This document shows positions 11,231-22,130 of a stretch of DNA of 64,000 nt, one piece after another. The position numbers and the translations under genes are program-made. The notes beneath the pieces are model-generated. The model saw only the letters and a list, made by a program, of their open reading frames with translations, was not told where the DNA came from and did not search any database. Origin of the DNA: Varroa destructor. Lineage: Eukaryota; Arthropoda; Arachnida; Mesostigmata; Varroidae. Each line of letters starts with the position of its first letter. Position 1 is the stretch's first letter. The stretch lies in NCBI RefSeq assembly GCF_002443255.2, contig NW_019211456.1, positions 24,731,061 to 24,795,060 of the forward strand, read 5' to 3'.

Positions 11231-14200
11231 GACTGCGGAGCGTGATATAATGTTTAATAACGCTGCATTAATTTTTAGATAGAGTTGTCTGTTATAACAG
11301 TAGTTACTGAGATATCTGTATGCTGAAACAGACAAACCTAGACAGGGGACTAGACAGATTCTAACAGTTGTCTATAGTGAAACCTAAAGGCGTTGTGATC
11401 CGTTAGTCGAAAGTTGTTTTGACAGCACAAGGTTCAACTGCCATACCAAAGTCCAATGCGTCCTGAAACACAAGGAATCGTTCTTGTCCCGTGGCAGCAT
11501 AAAAGATTAAATCCATACCCTTAAAACAGGTAAAAGGGTCTGCCAACACCGCTGTCCATAAATGTTCTTTTAAGCCGCTATGTTGTAGAATAGACGTAAT
11601 AGCACGGTGTAGAAAAATAGCAATAATGCGGCCAATTTTACTTTCAAATTGTGGCCATTGTCTCCTACTACTACGTGATTGGAAGCGTAATATCTAAATG
11701 ATAATTAAAAAAAAAACGTGTGAATGTGTGGATTCGAGATAATAAAACGGTACCCAGAAGTTCTATGTTTGGTCATGTTGGCCATATACATAACATTTTT
11801 AAGCTTAATTTTCTTTAACGTTTTCGCCCATCTTCACTGCATGTATAAGTTTTCAGAATCACCTTCTGTGTGGCGTTAATAAGCTGCTTCCACTAGAAGA
11901 TTCAGCCGGAGGATATTTTGCACGGCCTTGCCTTTAATAAGTTGTTAGAGCCTAATATTCTATTGATGAGTTTCAAATAATCCGGTAGACACTGTAGTTG
12001 TACATGGAATTTCCTTAGCGCAGTGACCGCCCAAGCAGACGGCTCCAGAAGGAATGGCGAAATTTAATTAGCAGTATCGTAAACATTGAGAAGCTGGGAG
12101 ATTGCTAGGGGACTCTGTTCTTAAATGGGGAGGGGCTACTTGATAAGTGTTGTTATTTGAAGAGTCGAAGCCCACCAAAGACGAAACATGTAATCGAAGG
12201 TCGGCTTATGGGCGGCAACTAGATTCCTTCATGGACAAATTTATTCATTATTATACAGCGCGGCGGATGTTTGCATTCCGTCTTAAACGAATGTACGTCG
12301 ATACGTACATACAGATACAGTGGGTACATACGATGTTTGACTATGTAGTAATATAGCACCGGCTTCGTGTGGCTACATTTGGAAATCGACTTGTGTCATT
12401 TCCTTGAAGGTAGTTAGCTATGTATGTGTATATATGGTAAACAAGAATACAGCCATGATTGACTCGACCCTCAGGCGGTCTAGCAGATAGCTGAATTGAC
12501 GGACCATCAGATATGCATATCGTGTATCGACTGGGGGATGGAGGAGCTTAGATAAGATTTGTTACAGTTCAACCTTCATGTTCCTTCTTGTAGCCGCCCG
12601 TGGCGCCGTCACGTGCGCATGTATTATTTGTATCGCTTACTAAGAACGCGCTACGTTGTCTTGATGATCAGATGTTATTCAGCGAGTGCGAACTAGCAAA
12701 AAATACGTCTAACTTTGATCCGGAATTGCTGTTAGAACTAATTACGGGGCTCACGTGTGTTTCGCCTTTTTTCGGTTGGTATTCTGTGCATGGATCTAAA
12801 GCCTTAAGGGGCCTGATACTATCTGAGAGGGGCAACGTATCGAGAAACACTCTGAGTAGAATTTACTAAAAATATGTCCTCGAAAATGCGACGCCCTTTT
12901 CAATTAAGAATATACTATGTGTCGGCGTCATAAGGAGTGGTGAATGTTTTCGAATCATAGATGCCTGGCCAACTTGGGGCCACTAAAACTAAGGGCGCTT
13001 GGTAGCAATCTGAAGTACTTTTGAACAACGGATTCTTCACCTCTTTTTCTGGGGCAATTTTACTTCACACGATTAGGCGAGTGTTTTCGATGCGAAACAC
13101 TAACGTGCATAGTACGTTTCCGTCAAGGAAAAAGTTTCACGAATATTAAACAAGTAATTGGCATAAATAAAGCCAGGCGTCTAGGTATAAAAGAAGATTT
13201 CCGTTTCAGACATTAACAACAACACGAATGAGATTCAAGACTAACTATACGACTTAAAGAAACATGTTAATTATATTTGCAGATAAACTACACAAGTCTA
13301 ACTTACTTATTTTTGATAAGATTTGCTAAAACTACGTTTACGTCGAAAAACTACTAAAATGTGGCGTTACGACGTTGACGTTAAAGTGAAACTGGATGAA
13401 AATAGAAAAAACAATGCAGATTTGCCTGCACATTCCAGCATGTGTACTCAATGTTTTTATCGATACAAATAAGTAGTGTGAGCGGTTATAACGATATTCT
13501 TATTATAATCCCTTTAGTATTTTCTGCTCGCTTTAAATCGTTTCTTTTCTTTATCGGACACCTCCTGAGCTATCATCGTATCAGCTGATCGGTGTTTCAA
13601 ATTTAGCTATATACGAAATTTCATTAGTTAGGTTGTTGGCCCCCAAAAAGTTCGGATAACTAAAGTATTTCGATCTAGTTTGTCAAACAGGTAAATATTG
13701 TTCCACGCGGCAGCAGTCGATGTATGATGATTGGCTAAACGTTTCGGGTTCTACGTCTAACATTGCTCTAGCTGAGCATTTCTTGAGACGGCTACCCGCT
13801 AGCGCGGAGCGGGGTTATGCGATGCGATCACTGCTCGTAGATGCGCGGCGATTTACGAAAAACACAATGTGAGATTGGTAGTAGTGTTTTTTTTAGCCCC
13901 CTTTTAGATTTGTTTTACACATTTAACTTTATCTATTCTATGCATGCCAAAGATCTAGAAATCACAGTTGGATGTCTAGTATATGCGTCGAGTTTTTACG
14001 TCCGGTGCTGTCGTTAATCGCTAAACGCAGAGGGGCTATCTTGACCTTTACCGTGTTGACACACGTAGCAAACGATGCCATAGGGACACTAGCTTAGTTT
14101 GATCTCCTGTATATTTGCTTGGGAAAAATGGTCGACAGTATAATATATACAATAGCGTGTCCTGCCATCGCATACTTGTTGTGATGCGATCCGCTTTGAT

Positions 14201-15492
14201 ACATGTAGCATTGACACACATTTGGGTGCATCTCAGATCCAAAAGCGCATCTAATTAACCGTAACATTTACTGCTTTCGACGCTCGTTTATTGCTAACGG
14301 CGTTCACAGTTGTGAACTTTTGTCGGAGTAAGTCCATATTTGTCGATAGTGTGGTTGCTGGAACAAACTACAAAGGATATGCATTTTTCTAATGGTAGCA
14401 GTCTCACAATCCTGATTAGCTGTTGCTTATCAAAGCATCAGAGGACCATGAGGACACACAAACTGAACACTATATCTTTTGAAACATACTTGGATTCGTT
14501 TAAAATCCTGAATTTTCTGTCCGGATCTGTATTGCCAGTTTTCAAGGTCTAAATTGCATAAATCGTAACCCTTTAAATAATTCTATTTACCTCTATATTC
14601 AAATTGGGCCTACGTATAAATGTCTTTTAGATACAGATTTTAATTTCTATTTAGGGGATAATTTGAATTTACGGTAAACAAATAAAAATCTGCTTTTGAA
14701 AGCCAATGATGGTTTGATTAGCTACGGCCTTCTGTGAAAGATTATAAAGTTTCGTATTGGTCCGTTTCTAACAAGAGCAAGTCCGTCCGTCCGTCCTTCC
14801 GTTAATGATGAGGTTCCTTGTATTCAGCGCAGCTTAGTTAGTATATTGGCTCCTACGAAGACACTGTTGTTTAAATTTAACGTATCAAACTAGATCTGGC
14901 CTGGAAATTACTAAAACCATATTTGTATCAGATTAATCGTTTAAAACAGGTCATGCACTTCTATATGGGGTCGCATTTGTCGTACACAGCATATTTTAGT
15001 TTCGATTAAAGGTATAATATAAGGGAAAATGTCCAAGCGCTACATAGGACATCCAGCTATTGGGTATTTGTAAGAATCAACGAGACGTTTACATCATTTC
15101 CTAGCCAATCAGCCTTTGATGTTTTCCGCTTGGAAGCGGTTCTGCTAATCTCTACAGCAAAATTTCAAATGTACTGAAAATGGTCCTCTGAGCCGTTGGA
15201 ATATGCTTTCGATCCTCTTAAATCTAAACTTCATTGAGAATCTTGCGGTTTGCCCCATGAACCCGAAAAGAGTGAGCAATAGCTGTGCTTTTTTTAAATA
15301 TTTAAAATAAGACGTTCTATAGAGAACTGGCTCTCGTTTGGTAGCAGCAGTAGCGTTACGAAAATAATCCGTCAAAGGTTATCGATTCAAACGCACCACC
15401 CTGTATAATTATGCTGACAAGACAAATATGTTACTCAGATGTAAAAACCAAGCAAAGACGAACAGCAACTAATTAGCCAATGGTTTATTTTT
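11231..15492. other. Intergenic DNA upstream of the dehydrogenase gene
   Basis: No recognisable gene. A short (GTCC)n run lies at 14782-14795. An 89-codon plus-strand frame at 12600-12869 has no motif or splice support. Confidence 0.5.
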
Positions 15493-15532
15493 CAGTAAAA
15501 CTCGCAGCAACAAAAAAACCCGTAGAACTAGG
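15493..15532 (+). other. Probable 5' UTR remnant and acceptor of the dehydrogenase gene
   Basis: TTTATTTTTCAG ends at 15495, just upstream of the start codon, and has the pyrimidine run expected of a 3' splice site. A non-coding first exon may therefore lie upstream. The stretch from 15496 to the ATG is open in the ATG frame but contains no other ATG. No convincing TATA or initiator was found directly upstream, which fits a more distant transcription start. Confidence 0.4.
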
Positions 15533-18500
15533 ATGGTATTATCTCCTTCTCTCGAGAACAATAATGATGTCGATTCGTTGTGGAAAGGTCCCTCTGTGGG
15601 CCTCCGGCCAACAGATACTGTTTTAGTCACCGGGAGCAGTGGGTGCCTTGGGCAGCATGTCGTCAAGCTTCTTCAGGAGCAGGATTCCAACTGCAAGAAT
15701 ATTCGCCTTTTTGACGTTATCCCTTACAAGTGGGTATAAACTAACCTATATTGAGCTGTTTTCGCTACGAGCTGATACAATGCAGGAGAAATAGTTAGTA
15801 ATTTAGGACACAGCGTAGACCTCAACACGCTTCCCTAAAATAGTAACGTATAAATATAAACACGGTACTGTTGTTTGGTCAACAGGAACAATTTGGGCCA
15901 TTCAACCCAAAAGCCAATGAAAAAAATCCTTGGAGACCTGACGTATGCAAACGAAATTCTTGATGCTTGTGAAGGTACGTTTTCATTGTTTACGCTCATG
16001 AAGCGGAAAAGCTTTGTAATGATTATGTAACATAAATAATAACAATGATTGGTAAAGACGAGCCCGCGGTTCTCATAGTTGTATATACTTGCACCTATGA
16101 TGATGAGATTTCAGCCCCATGAAACGTTTTACCATTATGCACCTTCATATCAGCTTCTTTTTTTTGTTTTATGCAATTAATAAGTACAACGCCATGTACA
16201 TACATATTCCTCTGCGTATCCAGTCAAACGTTATCATTCGTTATATCGATATTTAGTCATGTGCGATGTACGTGTCCGTTACGTGTATCTGAGTGAGAAA
16301 AAATTGTTATACTAACCGTTTCCTCATCTTGCGCTGTCTATTTTAGGAGTGGATTGTGTGATTCATTGTGGGGCTCTAGTTGACATATCGCTGTTCCCAA
16401 ACCAAATAGCCCTCGAGGCAATCAATATTGAAGGTACGCGTAATGTAATTGACGCTTGTATTCGACAGAATGTCCCTTACCTTGTCTTTACCTCCACAAC
16501 TGATACCGTTGTGTCCTCGAACCACATTTTCTATGGAGCCGAAAATACGACCTTCGTGCCGAAAAATTTCCTCATGGGACCCTACGCTGAAACGAAACAC
16601 CGAGCGGAACAGCTTGTCCTTCAGGTAGGTTTTTATAAGGTAAATAGCGTACCTTATTATGACGAATTTGGAAAGCCAAATTTCAACATCAGACAAGGTC
16701 GTCCACATAACTCTACAATTACACGTTACTCGTGTTATTAACATGCGACAATCGACGACCGCGGTACGTTACAGATATAATAAAAGAGCAACGAATACTA
16801 GCCGAAAGTAAAAAATGGGGGTGTTTAAAGTTAACTACGTGCCTCGTAGGAGTCCTAAAACGTCAACTAAGAGCACTAGAGCTTCTGTCAAATAGTTCCC
16901 AGCACGCCCAGAATAATTTTTTAAAGGCATCCGAAGTGGTATAGCCTTTAAATTGAACACATACACATTTTGGCTTCCCACTAAAAAAATTCAAGATAAA
17001 CAAATTCACGTATCGTGCTTTTACTATTACAAAGCCGCTAAACAATATTACAAGCGATACTGTCGTAACGCGGACCTCAAGTTTAGTCGATAGAACCACC
17101 AATGTAAAGTGATACTAGATAGGCAAAATGACCTGAGTTCGAGAAAGCTGTTTATCTTCATAAACGCACCACTTGAGAAGTAGCAGCTGTTAACATATGT
17201 ATGTAGCCATGGGAGGTGAGTTCGTGAGGTCTACCCGTAGAAATCGATCATCAGTCGTGTGGTTATGGGCAACTAGTCCTAAAATCTACTTGACTTTTCT
17301 GTTGGGTAGTAAACGGTAGTCCAGTCAATTGTCCGATCGCCTAATGTAACAAGCCAATTTTACACATTGCAGATGTCACGCTCGTACATCAATCTACTGT
17401 TGTTAACTATAGGGTCTTCATTCAAGTAATATGGCACTATAATACTATTGCTAGTTGAGCTATCCGTGTGTGAAGAATGGCAGAAAGCGAGCTTAACTGT
17501 TACTCGATGAAAAGTTGAGCCGCATTCAGTATCGGTGAACGTCCAGGGAGGCTCAAAGCATAGAAACGACCTAGGATTAATCTGGAATAGTCAAAAACCA
17601 ATAGGAAACTTTATGGCATTGACTCCTGTGTGCATAACGCCTGAATTTTATCTATTCTACTAAATATTCTAAATAAAGCCAGCAAGAATTGTTTCGGCCA
17701 ACACAAAACAAAGTGTCTGCGTACGATTTCGAACATAAAGACCACTTCACGATTGTTTAAATTTAGTAGGTGAACGCGCCATTTTTGCGTCATCCAAATG
17801 TCATGGAAACGTTGAAGTGTTGCGGCGACAGGACACACTGTGCGTGTCAATCGTATCTTGACGCAAATATACAAAAGAGCTACATGGCCACTGAGCGTCT
17901 CCAAAGTTTGCTTTACGCCGTAGATAAAAGGGGACAGAGTGAATGCTTATGTAAGGTTATTGCTATACATTGTATTGCAAAAAAATAGGGCTTCTACTGG
18001 GACTATTCGTGTCCAGTGGTCCGTTGTCCACTATATAGGAAAATATACGCGTACGAAATTTAAATCGTGTTGTAGATCAGGCTCTGGCAAAAGGTAGGCA
18101 ATAATCAATATTGTTTTCAACGATACGGTCGAAATGTGAAACAGTATTTTTCCTCAAACTGATGTGGATAATCGCACCTAAATGAAAATTTACCGTATTT
18201 ACGTTACGAAATTCTGTTTGTTCTTCTAAATTTTTCATAACGTTACGTTCGTATTCATGAAAACCGGAATGGTGTTACGTATACAAAAAGTAAATCTGTC
18301 CTCCTAATGGAGCCGCATAACGTCCAACAAATTTATATCACTTTGCTAGTAATATGTTCAGAGGTAAATTCGCAAGACGGGTATATTCGTATACGGGTAT
18401 TTGTCACAAATTTTTGGAACTTTATCCAGCCGTAAAAATAACAACACTTCTTTCATTTTTGCAATTGTGCCACCACAGTCTTTTGTTTTTATGATATACA

Positions 18501-21500
18501 GAACCGAACTGATCGGCTATCCGGTTGCGTCGCTCTGACTTTCCTGTACCGGTGCGTCTCCGTATGAGAATGAGCTTTGTCGTGTGGTTGTGCAGGAGCA
18601 ACCAGAGCGTTTAATTCCTTGTATACACGCCAGTATTTAACAAATTGGTACGGATATTGTTGGGTGACAAGAGCATAACCTTGATCCGGGGATGGCGTAT
18701 ACAGTTCATACGCGCCCTGGAGGTCTTCAGGTCTCACAGCACGCCTGTCGTGGCGTCTATGCTCAAAGGAGTCCCCATCTTTCTTGCGGTTAGGCTGTTG
18801 AGATTAGGGTTTTCAGCTGGGATAGTTGTATGGGGTTCCTGTGAACTAGGAGTAGGAAGCCTCGGAGATACGAGGTTCCAACAGATGCTTTTTCAAATCC
18901 AAAAACGATGCATTTAATTGCAATTTTAAATGTAAATTAGCGTTTGACTTGATTCTTTCTACCTCTTCCTCGTCATAATTGCTGACGGTGAAACACCATC
19001 GGCGTTCAAAAATGGTGCGCCTAGCACCGACCTTGCGAGAGTATTGCTTGTCCCGTCCGTGGAGGGCTATAAATGTTACCCAAAAACGGGACGAGACAAA
19101 CCGGACATGTTTGAAAAAAAAAATGGGTTATTTGTATATAAGTGGCTACCACTTAAGATCACATGGCAACTTTTGCTGGTATAACGACTAACTGTAACAT
19201 TTGAGCCACAAATAACGATTAACTATCGACTTAATTATAATTCACAGTTGAGATTCGTGGTTCCGGGACAAAGATGCAGTGATACTTCTAATATTATTGC
19301 TGAAGATGGCAATGTACTATCTGTTACCTGTCTTCTTGTAGCTTGTACGACTGCTTACCACCATTTATTGGGAAAAGCGAAAAGCTGGCTTCAAGTTACG
19401 CGAAGGTTCGTTTCGACGTTCCGTATTTGCTGGTTCTGACTAGCTAAGTACAAACTGCAAAAGCTACGGAGGCCTGTCAAAGTAGGAGACATAGCAACCC
19501 TCAGTGTTGTGCACCGCTTCTGCATGGGTATTTATGCCGAATTCAACAGCTGCCTTTGGCTGTTGCTGTCCTCGCCATGGTGCAAGACTGTTCGCTACGT
19601 TACATGGGCTGGCAGAAGAATTGAGCAGTAAAGCAGATTTGATTACCCGGCCAGACAGAAGTCAGTTAACGCAAATGGTATATTACCACTTCTTTGTTTG
19701 TATGGCGTGCACTGTTTTGCCGTGGCCACAGCCAGCAAGGGTCGTTCATGGAAAAAATGCTAGCGATGGTGAAGTATGATAATGGAACAGTGGCGGTGGC
19801 GTCGTGCGCCGACGCTCCCGCCATGGCCGCAGTCACGTTGACTGTAAACGACATCAGACGCAGCTTCGACCACCGACCGATGTCGGTAGCCATGGCTACG
19901 GGTTGACTGGTAAGGGTAATGGAGCAAGACAAGCAAGCGAATAGGCGGGATGGCCAGGTAACTGGAAAGAAAAACGCTAAATAAGCGATGGCGTCGGTCG
20001 GCGCATTTGTTAGCAGCTGCGAAAACGGCGGCTTCGTCATTGTCAACCACAGGTTTTTTTAAACCTGAAAGCGTGCGAAGCACACGACCTAGATAAGCGA
20101 ATTATACACAAGTTTTTTGCATGTTTCCGATTGTACTCGTGTGTTTCTAAGGTAGGAAAGGCCTAAACAAGTGGGCTAAATTTAACGCAGTGGCCGCTGC
20201 CCCAAACTGACGTGAGCGGCTTGGCGTAACGTCAGGTATATAAGCGTCGCTAGCGGATAGCTTTGACGTCTCTTCGGAGGCACATACCGAGAGCCGCGGC
20301 GAGCCCGTAGTGTCGCGAGCAGCAATGTTCGCCCCACCCTCTAAAGCCGGGCCCCGACGTCGCGAGGTAGTAGCGCCAGAGACACCCAAGTAAACTCGAT
20401 AAAAGAGTGGCGCTCGATTAAGATTGACGTTGTTAACACGAAACTCTTCTTCATAACCTACAAAATGTGTCGATGAGCGAACGATGATGACTGATAGATG
20501 ATTGAGAGCTCTCCGCTTCGAATTACAACTGAATGCAAACTTCAACGTTTATGAGAACATTGCGCGCGCGGTTGCTTAACACCGAGCCCAAGTACCATAA
20601 AAGTTGAAAAGGCTGTGTGGAACAGCTAGGGCTTCCATACGGAAGTCCAATTTTTTGCTACTGTCACTTCTGCTATTCGGGTAGCGGTGGCATGCTAAAC
20701 AATAGGAGGAACTGGTATCATAGCTTTCCGGGAATTTGACGTTGCGAGACTCTGTAAAAGCGCATGTGACAAACTGTTACGTGAACCTAAACAAATATAG
20801 CATATAGACTACGAGCGTCACATACATAAGGATGTGTAATTTTTTCGTTTATCTCGTTATTGTTTTCAGGCAAACAATCGTTTGTTGGCCGATGGAAACA
20901 CAAAGCTCCGTTCGTGCGTTCTTCGGCCGACCATATTTTATGGCGAACAGGATAAACATTTCATACCTCGTATCATGAAGGCTGCTCAACTTTACGCAAG
21001 TTCCAAGATCCAAAAGGTTAAGAGCATCGATGAAAGATTCCAGGTAATGTAGCATTTGAACTTTTTCATAATACACGCCTATGTTATGCCAGGACGACCG
21101 TACACCACAGAATTAAGCGTGTCGACTAGCTAGCGTTGTGCCTGATTGCTAACTGCATTATAGTTATTATCGAGCGTTAGGTCCGAAAGGATCAAAGTAG
21201 ACGTTTTTAGGGTCATGGAGGCTTACAAATGATTATCTAACTCATTTGATTTAATAACGTTCCGTTTATAACGTGTTGGAGTAACCTCTATAGGTCACGT
21301 ACGTTGGCAATGCTGCTTACGCACACATTGTAGCGAAAAACTGCCTACGTGGGAGTACCGATTGCGCTGGCGAGGTTTACTACATTACCGATGATACTCC
21401 TCTTGAAGAATTCTATACGACGATAAAACCGTACGTGGAAGCCCAGGGCACCTTCCGTATCAGCGACTGGTCAATTCCATACCTCTTGGCCGTTTTCGTA

Positions 21501-21868
21501 ATGAGTATTATTGCCCTAGTACTGAAGTTGATTCGACCGATATACCAGGTGAGGATAACTTTAGTGGGCATCACGAGTTCAAACAGCTCCTCGTCAGAAG
21601 ATTCTTGCAGACTATATCCTTCCAGGAGATCGTGATAAATAGTTGCGATAGCACAGCAGCCGCTTAAGTGAACGGCTTTCATTTTTTTCCGTTTGAAAAA
21701 TTACAGGTCGGCGAATACTTTCCGACACCAGCTGGCATCACTTACGCCTGCACATCGGTCTTCTTCAACAGACAAAAGGCTACCTTGCGATTGAAGTACT
21801 ATCCGCATTATACAGCCGAAGAAAGCTATAAGAATTCACTTAAATTCTATAAGGAAATCAAGATTTAG
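15533..21868 (+). CDS. 3-beta-hydroxysteroid dehydrogenase/isomerase family protein (six exons)
   Basis: An extended short-chain dehydrogenase of the 3-beta-HSD family, which oxidises 3-beta-hydroxyl groups of steroids using NAD(P). Exons read 15533-15729, 15886-15974, 16347-16624, 20870-21043, 21294-21548 and 21707-21868. All introns are GT-AG, with phases 2, 1, 0, 0, 0, and the product is 384 residues, a normal length. The nucleotide-binding loop TGSSGCLG (Gly34, Gly37, Gly40) is followed by an acidic strand end at Asp61. The family NxxG segment is N122-G125, Ser/Thr 144-147 lies near the active site, and YAETK (Tyr175, Lys179) is the YxxxK catalytic pair. RPTIFYGEQD in exon 4 is the conserved post-catalytic segment. 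A hydrophobic helix at about 307-327 should anchor it in the ER or mitochondrial membrane. The ATG is the first in frame after a TAA at 15470. A possible acceptor at 15495 suggests a 5' UTR intron. Substrate is unknown. Confidence 0.95.
18489..19893 (-). CDS. Putative antisense nested gene in intron 3 of the dehydrogenase gene
   Basis: Two open segments on the strand opposite the host gene can be joined in phase 0. The first runs 19893-19687, from an ATG in a strong context (GCCATGG), and ends at a GTAATA donor. The second runs 18794-18489, after an acceptor TCTCAACAG, and ends in TAA. The result would be about 170 residues, with no domain I recognise. The second segment is rich in Tyr, Gln, His, Arg and Pro. 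The open frame continues upstream to an excellent acceptor (TTTTTCTTTCCAG, exon from 19961), so an earlier exon is likely if the gene is real. Codons in the first segment lean to purine-first and G/C-third. Evidence is only ORF structure and splice compatibility; transcripts are needed. Confidence 0.3.
20147..20545 (-). CDS. GC-rich minus-strand ORF inside intron 3, unrecognised
   Basis: A 132-codon open frame begins with ATG at 20545 in a CpG-rich patch. The C-terminal half is Ser/Thr/Ala/Arg-rich, with no recognised motif. It could be an upstream exon or 5' region of the putative antisense gene, or simply an ORF favoured by high GC. The same patch holds a TATATAAG on the plus strand, so promoter function is an alternative reading. 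Confidence 0.15.
   Translation of the reverse strand: MKFAFSCNSKRRALNHLSVIIVRSSTHFVGYEEEFRVNNVNLNRAPLFYRVYLGVSGATTSRRRGPALEGGANIAARDTTGSPRLSVCASEETSKLSASDAYIPDVTPSRSRQFGAAATALNLAHLFRPFLP
20237..20244 (+). promoter_or_regulatory. TATA-box-like element in CpG-rich intronic patch
   Basis: TATATAAG fits the canonical TATA consensus on the plus strand. On the minus strand the same site reads TTATATAC and is followed about 34 bases later by TCAGTT, an arthropod initiator-like motif. The surrounding 20.15-20.55 kb is richer in CpG than its neighbours. It may drive an internal transcript of the host gene or an antisense transcript. Confidence 0.3.
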
Positions 21869-22124
21869 TAATTCGGTGATTAACGAATTGCTAAAATGGT
21901 ACAACGGAAACATTTTCCCGCATCGACCTCTCGGATCTACTAATTCGCACCTCTGTGTCTCTGTCTCCTTTCGAAGCTAACAACAAAAACAAGTAAACAT
22001 AAACTTTTTTTGTAGCGCCCTCTAGTTCGACTCTGAAATTGAGATAAGGAACATTTCATATTTAAACATTACTATTCGCCTTACTATTGGGCTCTTCGGA
22101 CAATGTGAATTGTGTTACAATACA

Positions 22125-22130
22125 AATAAA
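22125..22130 (+). terminator. Polyadenylation signal AATAAA of the dehydrogenase gene
   Basis: A canonical AATAAA lies 257 bases after the stop codon. It is followed by T-rich and GT-containing sequence suited to cleavage and polyadenylation. Confidence 0.7.

Larger units (their letters stand above)
16625..20869 (+). other. Intron 3 of the dehydrogenase gene (4.2 kb)
   Basis: This intron is far longer than the gene's other introns (about 150-370 bases). It separates exon 3, which ends with the catalytic YxxxK segment, from exon 4. It starts GTAGGT and ends TTGTTTTCAG. The first 1.8 kb is ordinary AT-rich DNA. The parts around 18.5-18.9 kb and 19.5-20.55 kb are distinctly more GC- and CpG-rich and carry open frames on the minus strand, annotated separately. 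Confidence 0.9.
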
